A stretch of DNA of 64,000 nucleotides from Solea solea (lineage: Eukaryota; Chordata; Actinopteri; Pleuronectiformes; Soleidae). The translations under genes were made by a program, and so were the position numbers. Each line of letters opens with the position of its first letter. The stretch's first letter is position 1. Location: contig NC_081137.1 of assembly GCF_958295425.1 (NCBI RefSeq), positions 11,633,738 through 11,697,737 on the forward strand, in the 5' to 3' direction. The notes under the pieces are model-generated. The model saw nothing but the letters and a program-made list of their open reading frames with translations. It made no database searches and was not told the origin of the DNA. Shown here in pieces: positions 48,101-61,900 of the stretch.

Positions 48101-51100
48101 GTATATATCGTATGTCGTCCAAAATCGGCCACAAACAGTCATAGTATAGTATGTCGTCCAAAATTACTCAAAAAAGTCATAGTATAGTATGTCGTCCAAA
48201 ATCACTCAAAAAAGTCATAGTATAGTATGTCGTCCAAAATCGGTCAAAAACGTCATGGTATAGTATGTCGTCCAAAATCACTCAAAAAAGTCATAGTATA
48301 GTATGTCGTCCACAATCGGTCAAAAAAGTCATAGAATAGTATGTCTTCCAAAATCGGTCAGAATAGTCATAGTATAGTATGTCGTCCAAAATCACTCAAA
48401 AAAGTCATAGTATAGTATGTCGTCCAAAATCTGTAAAAAACGTCATGGTATAGTATGTCGTCCAAAATCGGTCAAAAAAGTCATAGTATAGTATGTCGTC
48501 CAAAATCAGTCAAAAAAGTCATAGTATAGTATGTCGTCCAAAATCGGTCAAAAAAGTCATAGTATAGTATGTCATCCAAAATCACTCAAAAAAGTCATAG
48601 TATAGTATGTCGTCCAAAATCTGTAAAAAAAAGTCATAGTATAGTATGTCGTCCAAAATCGGTCAAAAACGTCATAGTATAGTATGTCGTCCAAAATCGG
48701 CCAAAAACCTCATAGTATAGTATGTCTTCCAAAATCGGTCAAAAAAGTCATAGTATAGTATGTCTTCCAAAATCGGTCAGAATAGTCATAGTATAGTATG
48801 TCGTCCAAAATCGGCCAAAAACCTCATAGTATAGTATGTCGTCCAAAATCGGTCAAAAAAGTCATAGTATAGTATGTCATCCAAAATCACTCAAAAAAGT
48901 CATAGTATAGTATGTCGTCCAAAATCTGTAAAAAACATCATAGTATAGTATGTCGTCCATAATTACTCAAAAAAGTCATAGTATAGTATGTCGTCCAAAA
49001 TCGGTCAAAAACGTCATGTATGTCGTCCAAAATCGGTCAAAAAAGTCATAGTATAGTATGTCTTCCAAAATCGGTCAGAATAGTCATAGTATAGTATGTC
49101 GTCCAAAATCGGCCAAAAAAGTCATAGTATAGTATGTCGTCCAAAATCAGTCAAAAAAGTCATAGTATAGTATGTCGTCCAAAATCGGTCAAAAAAGTCA
49201 TAGTATAGTATGTCGTCCAAAATCGGTCAAAAAAGTCATAGTATAGTATGTCTTCCAAAATCGGTCAGAATAGTCATAGTATAGTATGTCGTCCAAAATC
49301 GGCCAAAAATCTCATAGTATAGTATGTCGTCCAAAATCGGTCAAAAAAGTTATAGTATAGTATGTCGTCCAAAATCGGTTAAAAACGTCATAGTATAGTA
49401 TGTCGTCCAAAATCGGTCAAAAACGTCATAGTATATATCGTATGTCGTCCAAAATCGGCCACAAACAGTCATAGTATAGTATGTCGTCCAAAATCACTCA
49501 AAAAAGTCATAGTATAGTATGTCGTCCAAAATCGGTCAAAAACGTCATGGTATAGTATGTCGTCCAAAATCACTCAAAAAAGTCATAGTATAGTATGTCG
49601 TCCACAATCGGTCAAAAAAGTCATAGAATAGTATGTCTTCCAAAATCGGTCAGAATAGTCATAGTATAGTATGTCGTCCAAAATCACTCAAAAAAGTCAT
49701 AGTATAGTATGTCGTCCAAAATCTGTAAAAAACGTCATGGTATAGTATGTCGTCCAAAATCGGTCAAAAAAGTCATAGTATAGTATGTCGTCCAAAATCA
49801 GTCAAAAAAGTCATAGTATAGTATGTCGTCCAAAATCGGTCAAAAAAGTCATAGTATAGTATGTCATCCAAAATCACTCAAAAAAGTCATAGTATAGTAT
49901 GTCGTCCAAAATCTGTAAAAAAAAGTCATAGTATAGTATGTCGTCCAAAATCGGTCAAAAACGTCATAGTATATATCGTATGTCGTCCAAAATCGGCCAA
50001 AAACCTCATAGTATAGTATGTCGTCCAAAATCGCTCAAAAACGTCATAGTATAGTATGTCGTCCAAAATTACTCAAAAAAGTCATAGTATAGTATGTCGT
50101 CCAAAATCACTCAAAAAAGTCATAGTATAGTATGTCGTCCAAAATCGGTCAAAAATAGTCATAGTATAGTATGTCGTCCACAATGGGTCAAAAAAGTCAT
50201 AGTATAGTATGTCGTCCACAATGGGTCAAAAAAGTCATAGTATAGTATGTCGTCCAAAATCGGCCACAAACAGTCATAGTATAGTATGTCGTCCAAAATT
50301 ACTCAAAAAAGTCATAGTATAGTATGTCGTCCAAAAACACTCAAAAAAGTCATAGTATAGTATGTCGTCCAAAATCGGTCAAAAACGTCATGGTATAGTA
50401 TGTCGTCCAAAATCACTCAAAAAAGTCATAGTATAGTATGTCGTCCACAATCGGTCAAAAAAGTCATAGAATAGTATGTCGTCCAAAATCGGTCAAAAAC
50501 AGTCATAGTATAGTATGTCGTCCAAAATCGGTAAAAAACGTCATAGTATAGTATGTCGTCCAAAATCGGTCAAAAAAGTCATAGTATAGTATGTCGTCCA
50601 AAATCTGTAAAAAACATCATAGTATAGTATGTCGTCCAAAATCTGTAAAAAACATCATAGTATAGTATGTCTTCCAAAATCGGTCAGAATAGTCATAGTA
50701 TAGTATGTCGTCCAAAATCGGCCAAAAAAGTCATAGTATAGTATGTCGTCCAAAATCAGTCAAAAAAGTCATAGTATAGTATGTCGTCCAAAATCGGTCA
50801 AAAACGTCATGTATGTCGTCCAAAATCGGTCAAAAAAGTCATAGTATAGTATGTCTTCCAAAATCGGTCAGAATAGTCATAGTATAGTATGTCGTCCAAA
50901 ATCGGCCAAAAATCTCATAGTATAGTATGTCGTCCAAAATCGGTCAAAAAAGTTATAGTATAGTATGTCGTCCAAAATCGGTTAAAAACGTCATAGTATA
51001 GTATGTCGTTCAAAATCGGTCAAAAACGTCATAGTATATATCGTATGTCGTCCAAAATCGGCCACAAACAGTCATAGTATAGTATGTCGTCCAAAATTAC

Positions 51101-54100
51101 TCAAAAAAGTCATAGTATAGTATGTCGTCCAAAATCACTCAAAAAAGTCATAGTATAGTATGTCGTCCAAAATCGGTCAAAAACGTCATGGTATAGTATG
51201 TCGTCCAAAATCACTCAAAAAAGTCATAGTATAGTATGTCGTCCACAATCGGTCAAAAAAGTCATAGAATAGTATGTCTTCCAAAATCGGTCAGAATAGT
51301 CATAGTATAGTATGTCGTCCAAAATCACTCAAAAAAGTCATAGTATAGTATGTCGTCCAAAATCACTCAAAAAAGTCATAGTATAGTATGTCGTCCAAAA
51401 TCAGTCAAAAAAGTCATAGTATAGTATGTCGTCCAAAATCGGTCAAAAAAGTCATAGTATAGTATGTCATCCAAAATCACTCAAAAAAGTCATAGTATAG
51501 TATGTCGTCCAAAATCTGTAAAAAAAAGTCATAGTATAGTATGTCGTCCAAAATCGGTCAAAAACGTCATAGTATAGTATGTCGTCCAAAATCGGCCAAA
51601 AACCTCATAGTATAGTATGTCTTCCAAAATCGGTCAAAAAAGTCATAGTATAGTATGTCTTCCAAAATCGGTCAGAATAGTCATAGTATAGTATGTCGTC
51701 CAAAATCGGCCAAAAACCTCATAGTATAGTATGTCGTCCAAAATCTGTAAAAAACATCATAGTATAGTATGTCGTCCATAATTACTCAAAAAAGTCATAG
51801 TATAGTATGTCGTCCAAAATCGGTCAAAAACGTCATGTATGTCGTCCAAAATCGGTCAAAAAAGTCATAGTATAGTATGTCTTCCAAAATCGGTCAGAAT
51901 AGTCATAGTATAGTATGTCGTCCAAAATCGGCCAAAAAAGTCATAGTATAGTATGTCGTCCAAAATCAGTCAAAAAAGTCATAGTATAGTATGTCGTCCA
52001 AAATCGGTCAAAAACGTCATGTATGTCGTCCAAAATCGGTCAAAAAAGTCATAGTATAGTATGTCTTCCAAAATCGGTCAGAATAGTCATAGTATAGTAT
52101 GTCGTCCAAAATCGGCCAAAAATCTCATAGTATAGTATGTCGTCCAAAATCGGTCAAAAAAGTTATAGTATAGTATGTCGTCCAAAATCGGTTAAAAACG
52201 TCATAGTATAGTATGTCTTTCAAAATCGGTCAAAAACGTCATAGTATATATCGTATGTCGTCCAAAATCGGCCACAAACAGTCATAGTATAGTATGTCGT
52301 CCAAAATTACTCAAAAAAGTCATAGTATAGTATGTCGTCCAAAATCACTCAAAAAAGTCATAGTATAGTATGTCGTCCAAAATCGGTCAAAAACGTCATG
52401 GTATAGTATGTCGTCCAAAATCACTCAAAAAAGTCATAGTATAGTATGTCGTCCACAATCGGTCAAAAAAGTCATAGAATAGTATGTCTTCCAAAATCGG
52501 TCAGAATAGTCATAGTATAGTATGTCGTCCAAAATCACTCAAAAAAGTCATAGTATAGTATGTCGTCCAAAATCTGTAAAAAACGTCATGGTATAGTATG
52601 TCGTCCAAAATCGGTCAAAAAAGTCATAGTATAGTATGTCGTCCAAAATCAGTCAAAAAAGTCATAGTATAGTATGTCGTCCAAAATCGGTCAAAAAAGT
52701 CATAGTATAGTATGTCGTCCAAAATCGGCCAAAAACCTCATAGTATAGTATGTCGTCCAAAATCTGTAAAAAACATCATAGTATAGTATGTCGTCCATAA
52801 TTACTCAAAAAAGTCATAGTATAGTATGTCGTCCAAAATCGGTCAAAAACGTCATGTATGTCGTCCAAAATCGGTCAAAAAAGTCATAGTATAGTATGTC
52901 TTCCAAAATCGGTCAGAATAGTCATAGTATAGTATGTCGTCCAAAATCGGCCAAAAACCTCATAGTATAGTATGTCGTCCAAAATCGGTCAAAAAAGTCA
53001 TAGTATAGTATGTCATCCAAAATCACTCAAAAAAGTCATAGTATAGTATGTCGTCCAAAATCTGTAAAAAACATCATAGTATAGTATGTCGTCCATAATT
53101 ACTCAAAAAAGTCATAGTATAGTATGTCGTCCAAAATCGGTCAAAAACGTCATGTATGTCGTCCAAAATCGGTCAAAAAAGTCATAGTATAGTATGTCTT
53201 CCAAAATCGGTCAGAATAGTCATAGTATAGTATGTCGTCCAAAATCGGCCAAAAAAGTCATAGTATAGTATGTCGTCCAAAATCAGTCAAAAAAGTCATA
53301 GTATAGTATGTCGTCCAAAATCGGTCAAAAAAGTCATAGTATAGTATGTCGTCCAAAATCGGTCAAAAAAGTCATAGTATAGTATGTCTTCCAAAATCGG
53401 TCAGAATAGTCATAGTATAGTATGTCGTCCAAAATCGGCCAAAAATCTCATAGTATAGTATGTCGTCCAAAATCGGTCAAAAAAGTTATAGTATAGTATG
53501 TCGTCCAAAATCGGTTAAAAACGTCATAGTATAGTATGTCGTCCAAAATCGGTCAAAAACGTCATAGTATATATCGTATGTCGTCCAAAATCGGCCACAA
53601 ACAGTCATAGTATAGTATGTCGTCCAAAATCACTCAAAAAAGTCATAGTATAGTATGTCGTCCAAAATCGGTCAAAAACGTCATGGTATAGTATGTCGTC
53701 CAAAATCACTCAAAAAAGTCATAGTATAGTATGTTGTCCACAATCGGTCAAAAAAGTCATAGAATAGTATGTCTTCCAAAATCGGTCAGAATAGTCATAG
53801 TATAGTATGTCGTCCAAAATCACTCAAAAAAGTCATAGTATAGTATGTCGTCCAAAATCTGTAAAAAACGTCATGGTATAGTATGTCGTCCAAAATCGGT
53901 CAAAAAAGTCATAGTATAGTATGTCGTCCAAAATCAGTCAAAAAAGTCATAGTATAGTATGTCGTCCAAAATCGGTCAAAAAAGTCATAGTATAGTATGT
54001 CATCCAAAATCACTCAAAAAAGTCATAGTATAGTATGTCGTCCAAAATCTGTAAAAAAAAGTCATAGTATAGTATGTCGTCCAAAATCGGTCAAAAACGT

Positions 54101-54854
54101 CATAGTATATATCGTATGTCGTCCAAAATCGGCCAAAAACCTCATAGTATAGTATGTCGTCCAAAATCGCTCAAAAACGTCATAGTATAGTATGTCGTCC
54201 AAAATTACTCAAAAAAGTCATAGTATAGTATGTCGTCCAAAATCACTCAAAAAAGTCATAGTATAGTATGTCGTCCAAAATCGGTCAAAAATAGTCATAG
54301 TATAGTATGTCGTCCACAATGGGTCAAAAAAGTCATAGTATAGTATGTCGTCCACAATGGGTCAAAAAAGTCATAGTATAGTATGTCGTCCAAAATCGGC
54401 CACAAACAGTCATAGTATAGTATGTCGTCCAAAATTACTCAAAAAAGTCATGGTATAGTATGTCGTCCAAAATCACTCAAAAAAGTCATAGTATAGTATG
54501 TCGTCCACAATCGGTCAAAAAAGTCATAGAATAGTATGTCGTCCAAAATCGGTCAAAAACAGTCATAGTATAGTATGTCGTCCAAAATCGGTAAAAAACG
54601 TCATAGTATAGTATGTCGTCCAAAATCGGTCAAAAAAGTCATAGTATAGTATGTCGTCCAAAATCTGTAAAAAACATCATAGTATAGTATGTCGTCCAAA
54701 ATCTGTAAAAAACATCATAGTATAGTATGTCGTCCAAAATCGGCCAAAAACCTCATAGTATAGTATGTCGTCCAAAATCACCAAAAAAGTCATAGTATAA
54801 TATGTCGTCCAAAATCACCCAAAAAAATTCATAGTAAAGTATGTCGTCCAAAAT

Positions 54855-54979
54855 GCATGCTGAAATGTTCCAACCGGGGATCGAACCTTGACTTTCTTGC
54901 TCTTAAGGTATGAGTGCTAACCACTACACTAACAACATGGATCTCCTGCTTCAGATGTCCTACTTAATGACACCAACAC
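54855..54979 (-). repeat. tRNA-like island 5 in the satellite
   Basis: A fifth 125-bp copy, with AACAACATGG for AACCACATGG. Same upstream and downstream units as islands 1, 2, 4 and 6. Confidence 0.85.
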
Positions 54980-55034
54980 GTCATAGTATAGTATGTCGTC
55001 CGAAATCGGTCAAAAACGTCATAGTATAGTATGT

Positions 55035-56310
55035 CGTCCAAAATCGGTCAAAAACGTCATAGTATAGTATGTCGTCCAAAATCACTCAAAAACGTCATAG
55101 AATAGTATGTCGTCCAAAATCACTCAAAAAAGTCATAGTATAGTATGTCGTCCAAAATCACTCAAAAAAGTCATAGTAGAGTATGTCGTCCAAAATTGGT
55201 CAAAAACAGTCATAGTATAGTATGTCGTCCGAAATCGGTCAAAAACAGTCATAGTATAGTATGTCGTCCGAAATTGGTCAAAAACAGTCATAGTATAGTA
55301 TGTCGTCCAAAATCGGTCAAAAAAGTCATAGTATAGTATGTCGTCCAAAATCGGTCAAAAAAGTCATAGTATAGTATGTCGTCCAAAATCGGTCAAAAAT
55401 AGTCATAGTATAGTATGTCGTCCACAATGGGTCAAAAAAGTCATAGTATAGTATGTCGTCCACAATGGGTCAAAAAAGTCATAGTATAGTATGTCGTCCA
55501 AAATCGGTCAAAAACGTCATAGTATAGTATGTCGTCCAAAATCACTCAAAAAAGTCATAGTATAGTATGTCGTCCACAATGGGTCAAAAAAGTCATAGTA
55601 TAGTATGTCGTCCAAAATCACTCAAAAACGTCATAGAATAGTATGTCGTCCAAAATCACTCAAAAAAGTCATAGTATAGTATGTCGTCCAAAATCACTCA
55701 AAAAAGTCATAGTAGAGTATGTCGTCCAAAATTGGTCAAAAACAGTCATAGTATAGTATGTCGTCCGAAATCGGTCAAAAACAGTCATAGTATAGTATGT
55801 CGTCCAAAATCACTCAAAAAAGTCATAGTATAGTATGTCGTCCAAAATCCCTCAAAAAAGTCATAGTAGAGTATGTCGTCCAAAATTGGTCAAAAACAGT
55901 CATAGTATAGTATGTCGTCCGAAATCGGTCAAAAACAGTCATAGTATAGTATGTCGTCCGAAATCGGTCAAAAACAGTCATAGTATAGTATGTCGTCCAA
56001 AATCGGTCAAAAAAGTCATAGTATAGTATGTCGTCCAAAATCTGTCAAAAAAGTCATAGTATAGTATGTCGTCCAAAATCGGTCAAAAATAGTCATAGTA
56101 TAGTATGTCGTCCACAATGGGTCAAAAAAGTCATAGTATAGTATGTCGTCCACAATGGGTCAAAAAAGTCATAGTATAGTATGTCGTCCAAAATCGGTCA
56201 AAAACGTCATAGTATAGTATGTCGTCCAAAATCACTCAAAAAAGTCATAGTATAGTATGTCGTCCACAATGGGTCAAAAAAGTCATAGTATAGTATGTCG
56301 TCCAAAATCG
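55035..56310 (+). repeat. Higher-order satellite block, copy C
   Basis: Matches copy B at +11400 bp over about 1.27 kb, including the 690-bp internal repeat (55133 and 55823). Here the block sits directly after a tRNA-like island. Confidence 0.78.
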
Positions 56311-58802
56311 GCCAAAAACCTCATAGTATAGTATGTCGTCCAAAATCGGTCAAAAAAGTCATAGTATAGTATGTCATCCAAAATCACTCAAAAAAGTCAT
56401 AGTATAGTATGTCATCCAAAATCACTCAAAAAAGTCATAGTATAGTATGTCGTCCATAATTACTCAAAAAAGTCATAGTATAGTATGTCGTCCAAAATCG
56501 GTCAAAAACGTCATGTATGTCGTCCAAAATCGGTCAAAAAAGTCATAGTATAGTATGTCTTCCAAAATCGGTCAGAATAGTCATAGTATAGTATGTCGTC
56601 CAAAATCGGCCAAAAAAGTCATAGTATAGTATGTCGTCCAAAATCGGTCAAAAACGTCATGTATGTCGTCCAAAATCGGTCAAAAAAGTCATAGTATAGT
56701 ATGTCTTCCAAAATCGGTCAGAATAGTCATAGTATAGTATGTCGTCCAAAATCGGCCAAAAATCTCATAGTATAGTATGTCGTCCAAAATCGGTCAAAAA
56801 AGTTATAGTATAGTATGTCGTCCAAAATCGGTTAAAAACGTCATAGTATAGTATGTCGTTCAAAATCGGTCAAAAACGTCATAGTATATATCGTATGTCG
56901 TCCAAAATCGGCCACAAACAGTCATAGTATAGTATGTCGTCCAAAATTACTCAAAAAAGTCATAGTATAGTATGTCGTCCAAAATCGGTCAAAAACGTCA
57001 TGGTATAGTATGTCGTCCAAAATCACTCAAAAAAGTCATAGTATAGTATGTCGTCCACAATCGGTCAAAAAAGTCATAGAATAGTATGTCTTCCAAAATC
57101 GGTCAGAATAGTCATAGTATAGTATGTCGTCCAAAATCACTCAAAAAAGTCATAGTATAGTATGTCGTCCAAAATCGGTCAAAAACGTCATGGTATAGTA
57201 TGTCGTCCAAAATCACTCAAAAAAGTCATAGTATAGTATGTCGTCCACAATCGGTCAAAAAAGTCATAGAATAGTATGTCTTCCAAAATCGGTCAGAATA
57301 GTCATAGTATAGTATGTCGTCCAAAATCACTCAAAAAAGTCATAGTATAGTATGTCGTCCAAAATCTGTAAAAAACGTCATAGTATAGTATGTCGTCCAA
57401 AATCAGTCAAAAAAGTCATAGTATAGTATGTCGTCCAAAATCGGTCAAAAAAGTCATAGTATAGTATGTCATCCAAAATCACTCAAAAAAGTCATAGTAT
57501 AGTATGTCATCCAAAATCACTCAAAAAAGTCATAGTATAGTATGTCGTCCAAAATCTGTAAAAAACATCATAGTATAGTATGTCGTCCATAATTACTCAA
57601 AAAAGTCATAGTATAGTATGTCGTCCAAAATCGGTCAAAAACGTCATGTATGTCGTCCAAAATCGGTCAAAAAAGTCATAGTATAGTATGTCTTCCAAAA
57701 TCGGTCAGAATAGTCATAGTATAGTATGTCGTCCAAAATCGGCCAAAAAAGTCATAGTATAGTATGTCGTCCAAAATCAGTCAAAAAAGTCATAGTATAG
57801 TATGTCGTCCAAAATCGGTCAAAAACGTCATGTATGTCGTCCAAAATCGGTCAAAAAAGTCATAGTATAGTATGTCTTCCAAAATCGGTCAGAATAGTCA
57901 TAGTATAGTATGTCGTCCAAAATCGGCCAAAAATCTCATAGTATAGTATGTCGTCCAAAATCGGTCAAAAAAGTTATAGTATAGTATGTCGTCCAAAATC
58001 GGTTAAAAACGTCATAGTATAGTATGTCGTTCAAAATCGGTCAAAAACGTCATAGTATATATCGTATGTCGTCCAAAATCGGCCACAAACAGTCATAGTA
58101 TAGTATGTCGTCCAAAATTACTCAAAAAAGTCATAGTATAGTATGTCGTCCAAAATCACTCAAAAAAGTCATAGTATAGTATGTCGTCCAAAATCGGTCA
58201 AAAACGTCATGGTATAGTATGTCGTCCAAAATCACTCAAAAAAGTCATAGTATAGTATGTCGTCCACAATCGGTCAAAAAAGTCATAGAATAGTATGTCT
58301 TCCAAAATCGGTCAGAATAGTCATAGTATAGTATGTCGTCCAAAATCACTCAAAAAAGTCATAGTATAGTATGTCGTCCAAAATCTGTAAAAAACGTCAT
58401 GGTATAGTATGTCGTCCAAAATCGGTCAAAAAAGTCATAGTATAGTATGTCGTCCAAAATCAGTCAAAAAAGTCATAGTATAGTATGTCGTCCAAAATCG
58501 GTCAAAAAAGTCATAGTATAGTATGTCGTCCAAAATCGGTAAAAAACGTCATAGTATAGTATGTCGTCCAAAATCGGTCAAAAAAGTCATAGTATAGTAT
58601 GTCGTCCAAAATCTGTAAAAAACATCATAGTATAGTATGTCTTCCAAAATCTGTAAAAAACATCATAGTATAGTATGTCGTCCAAAATCAGCCAAAAACC
58701 TCATAGTATAGTATGTCGTCCAAAATCACCAAAAAAGTCATAGTATAATATGTCGTCCAAAATCACCCAAAAAAATTCATAGTAAAGTATGTCGTCCAAA
58801 AT

Positions 58803-58927
58803 GCATGCTGAAATGTTCCAACCGGGGATCGAACCTTGACTTTCTTGCTCTTAAGGTATGAGTGCTAACCACTACACTAACCACATGGATCTCCTGCTTC
58901 AGATGTCCTACTTAATGACACCAACAC
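58803..58927 (-). repeat. tRNA-like island 6 in the satellite
   Basis: A sixth 125-bp copy. The units following it up to about 59300 repeat the start of block C, so island and block travel together (54855-55350 and 58803-59300). Confidence 0.85.
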
Positions 58928-61900
58928 GTCATAGTATAGTATGTCGTCCGAAATCGGTCAAAAACGTCATAGTATAGTATGTCGTCCAAAATCGGTCAAA
59001 AACGTCATAGTATAGTATGTCGTCCAAAATCACTCAAAAACGTCATAGAATAGTATGTCGTCCAAAATCACTCAAAAAAGTCATAGTATAGTATGTCGTC
59101 CAAAATCACTCAAAAAAGTCATAGTAGAGTATGTCGTCCAAAATTGGTCAAAAACAGTCATAGTATAGTATGTCGTCCGAAATCGGTCAAAAACAGTCAT
59201 AGTATAGTATGTCGTCCGAAATCGGTCAAAAACAGTCATAGTATAGTATGTCGTCCAAAATCGGTCAAAAAAGTCATAGTATAGTATGTCGTCCAAAATC
59301 GGTCAAAAAAGTCATAGTATAGTATGTCGTCCAAAATCGGCCAAAAACCTCATAGTATAGTATGTCGTCCAAAATCGCTCAAAAACGTCATAGTATAGTA
59401 TGTCGTCCAAAATTACTCAAAAAAGTCATAGTATAGTATGTCGTCCAAAATCACTCAAAAAAGTCATAGTATAGTATGTCGTCCACAATGGGTCAAAAAA
59501 GTCATAGTATAGTATGTCGTCCACAATGGGTCAAAAAAGTCATAGTATAGTATGTCGTCCAAAATCGGTCAAAAACGTCATAGTATAGTATGTCGTCCAA
59601 AATCACTCAAAAAAGTCATAGTATAGTATGTCGTCCACAATGGGTCAAAAAAGTCATAGTATAGTATGTCGTCCAAAATCGGTCAAAAACGTCATAGTAT
59701 AGTATGTCGTCCAAAATCACTCAAAAAAGTCATAGTATAGTATGTCGTCCAAAATCACTCAAAAAAGTCGTAGTATAGTATGTCGTCCAAAATCACTCAA
59801 AAAAGTCATAGTATAGTATGTCGTCCAAAATCGGTCAAAAATAGTCATAGTATAGTATGTCTTCCAAAATCTGCCAAAAACCTCATAGTATAGTATGTCG
59901 TCCAAAATCTGTAAAAAACGTCATGGTATAGTATGTCGTCCAAAATCACTCAAAAAAGTCATAGTATAGTATGTCGTCCACAATCGGTCAAAAAAGTCAT
60001 AGAATAGTATGTCGTCCAAAATCGGTCAAAAACAGTCATAGTATAGTATGTCGTCCAAAATCGGTAAAAAACGTCATAGTATAGTATGTCGTCCACAATG
60101 GGTCAAAAAAGTCATAGTATAGTATGTCGTCCAAAATCGGTCAAAAACGTCATAGTATAGTATGTCGTCCAAAATCACTCAAAAAAGTCATAGTATATTA
60201 TGTCGTCCACAATGGGTCAAAAAAGTCATAGTATAGTATGTCGTCCAAAATCGGTCAAAAACGTCATAGTATAGTATGTCGTCCAAAATCACTCAAAAAA
60301 GTCATAGTATAGTATGTCGTCCAAAATCACTCAAAAAAGTCGTAGTATAGTATGTCGTCCAAAATCACTCAAAAAAGTCATAGTATAGTATGTTGTCCAA
60401 AATCGGTCAAAAATAGTCATAGTATATTATGTCTTCCAAAATCTGCCAAAAACCTCATAGTATAGTATGTCGTCCAAAATCGGCCAAAAATCTCATAGTA
60501 TAGTATGTCGTCCAAAATCGGTCAAAAAAGTTATAGTATAGTATGTCGTCCAAAATCGGTTAAAAACGTCATAGTATAGTATGTCGTCCAAAATCGGTCA
60601 AAAACGTCATAGTATATATCGTATGTCGTCCAAAATCGGCCACAAACAGTCATAGTATAGTATGTCGTCCAAAATTACTCAAAAAAGTCATAGTATAGTA
60701 TGTCGTCCAAAATCACTCAAAAAAGTCATAGTATAGTATGTCGTCCAAAATCGGTCAAAAACGTCATGGTATAGTATGTCGTCCAAAATCACTCAAAAAA
60801 GTCATAGTATAGTATGTCGTCCACAATCGGTCAAAAAAGTCATAGAATAGTATGTCTTCCAAAATCGGTCAGAATAGTCATAGTATAGTATGTCGTCCAA
60901 AATCACTCAAAAAAGTCATAGTATAGTATGTCGTCCAAAATCTGTAAAAAACGTCATGGTATAGTATGTCGTCCAAAATCGGTCAAAAAAGTCATAGTAT
61001 AGTATGTCGTCCAAAATCAGTCAAAAAAGTCATAGTATAGTATGTCGTCCAAAATCGGTCAAAAAAGTCATAGTATAGTATGTCGTCCAAAATCGGCCAA
61101 AAACCTCATAGTATAGTATGTCTTCCAAAATCGGTCAAAAAAGTCATAGTATAGTATGTCTTCCAAAATCGGTCAGAATAGTCATAGTATAGTATGTCGT
61201 CCAAAATCGGCCAAAAACCTCATAGTATAGTATGTCGTCCAAAATCGGTCAAAAAAGTCATAGTATAGTATGTCATCCAAAATCACTCAAAAAAGTCATA
61301 GTATAGTATGTCGTCCAAAATCTGTAAAAAACATCATAGTATAGTATGTCGTCCATAATTACTCAAAAAAGTCATAGTATAGTATGTCGTCCAAAATCGG
61401 TCAAAAACGTCATGTATGTCGTCCAAAATCGGTCAAAAAAGTCATAGTATAGTATGTCTTCCAAAATCGGTCAGAATAGTCATAGTATAGTATGTCGTCC
61501 AAAATCGGCCAAAAAAGTCATAGTATAGTATGTCGTCCAAAATCAGTCAAAAAAGTCATAGTATAGTATGTCGTCCAAAATCACTCAAAAAAGTCATAGT
61601 ATAGTATGTCGTCAAAAATCTGTAAAAAACATCATAGTATAGTATGTCGTCAAAAATCGGTCAAAAACGTCATAGTATAGTATGTCGTCCAAAATCCGTC
61701 AAAAAAGTCATAGTATAGTATGTCGTCCAAAATCGGTCAAAAACGTCATAGTATAGTATGTCGTCCAAAATCGGTCAAAAAAGTCATAGTATAGTATGTC
61801 GTCCAAAATTGGTGAAAAAAAGTCATAGTATAGTATGTCGTCCAAAATCGGTCAGAATAGTCATAGTATAGTATGTCGTCCAAAATCGCTCAAAAAAGTC

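Noticed and set aside
27406..59296. Sixteen or more short coding genes (63-71 codons) in the satellite
   Set aside because: They occur on both strands at the same places, repeat with the satellite period and have no start context, domain or splice structure.
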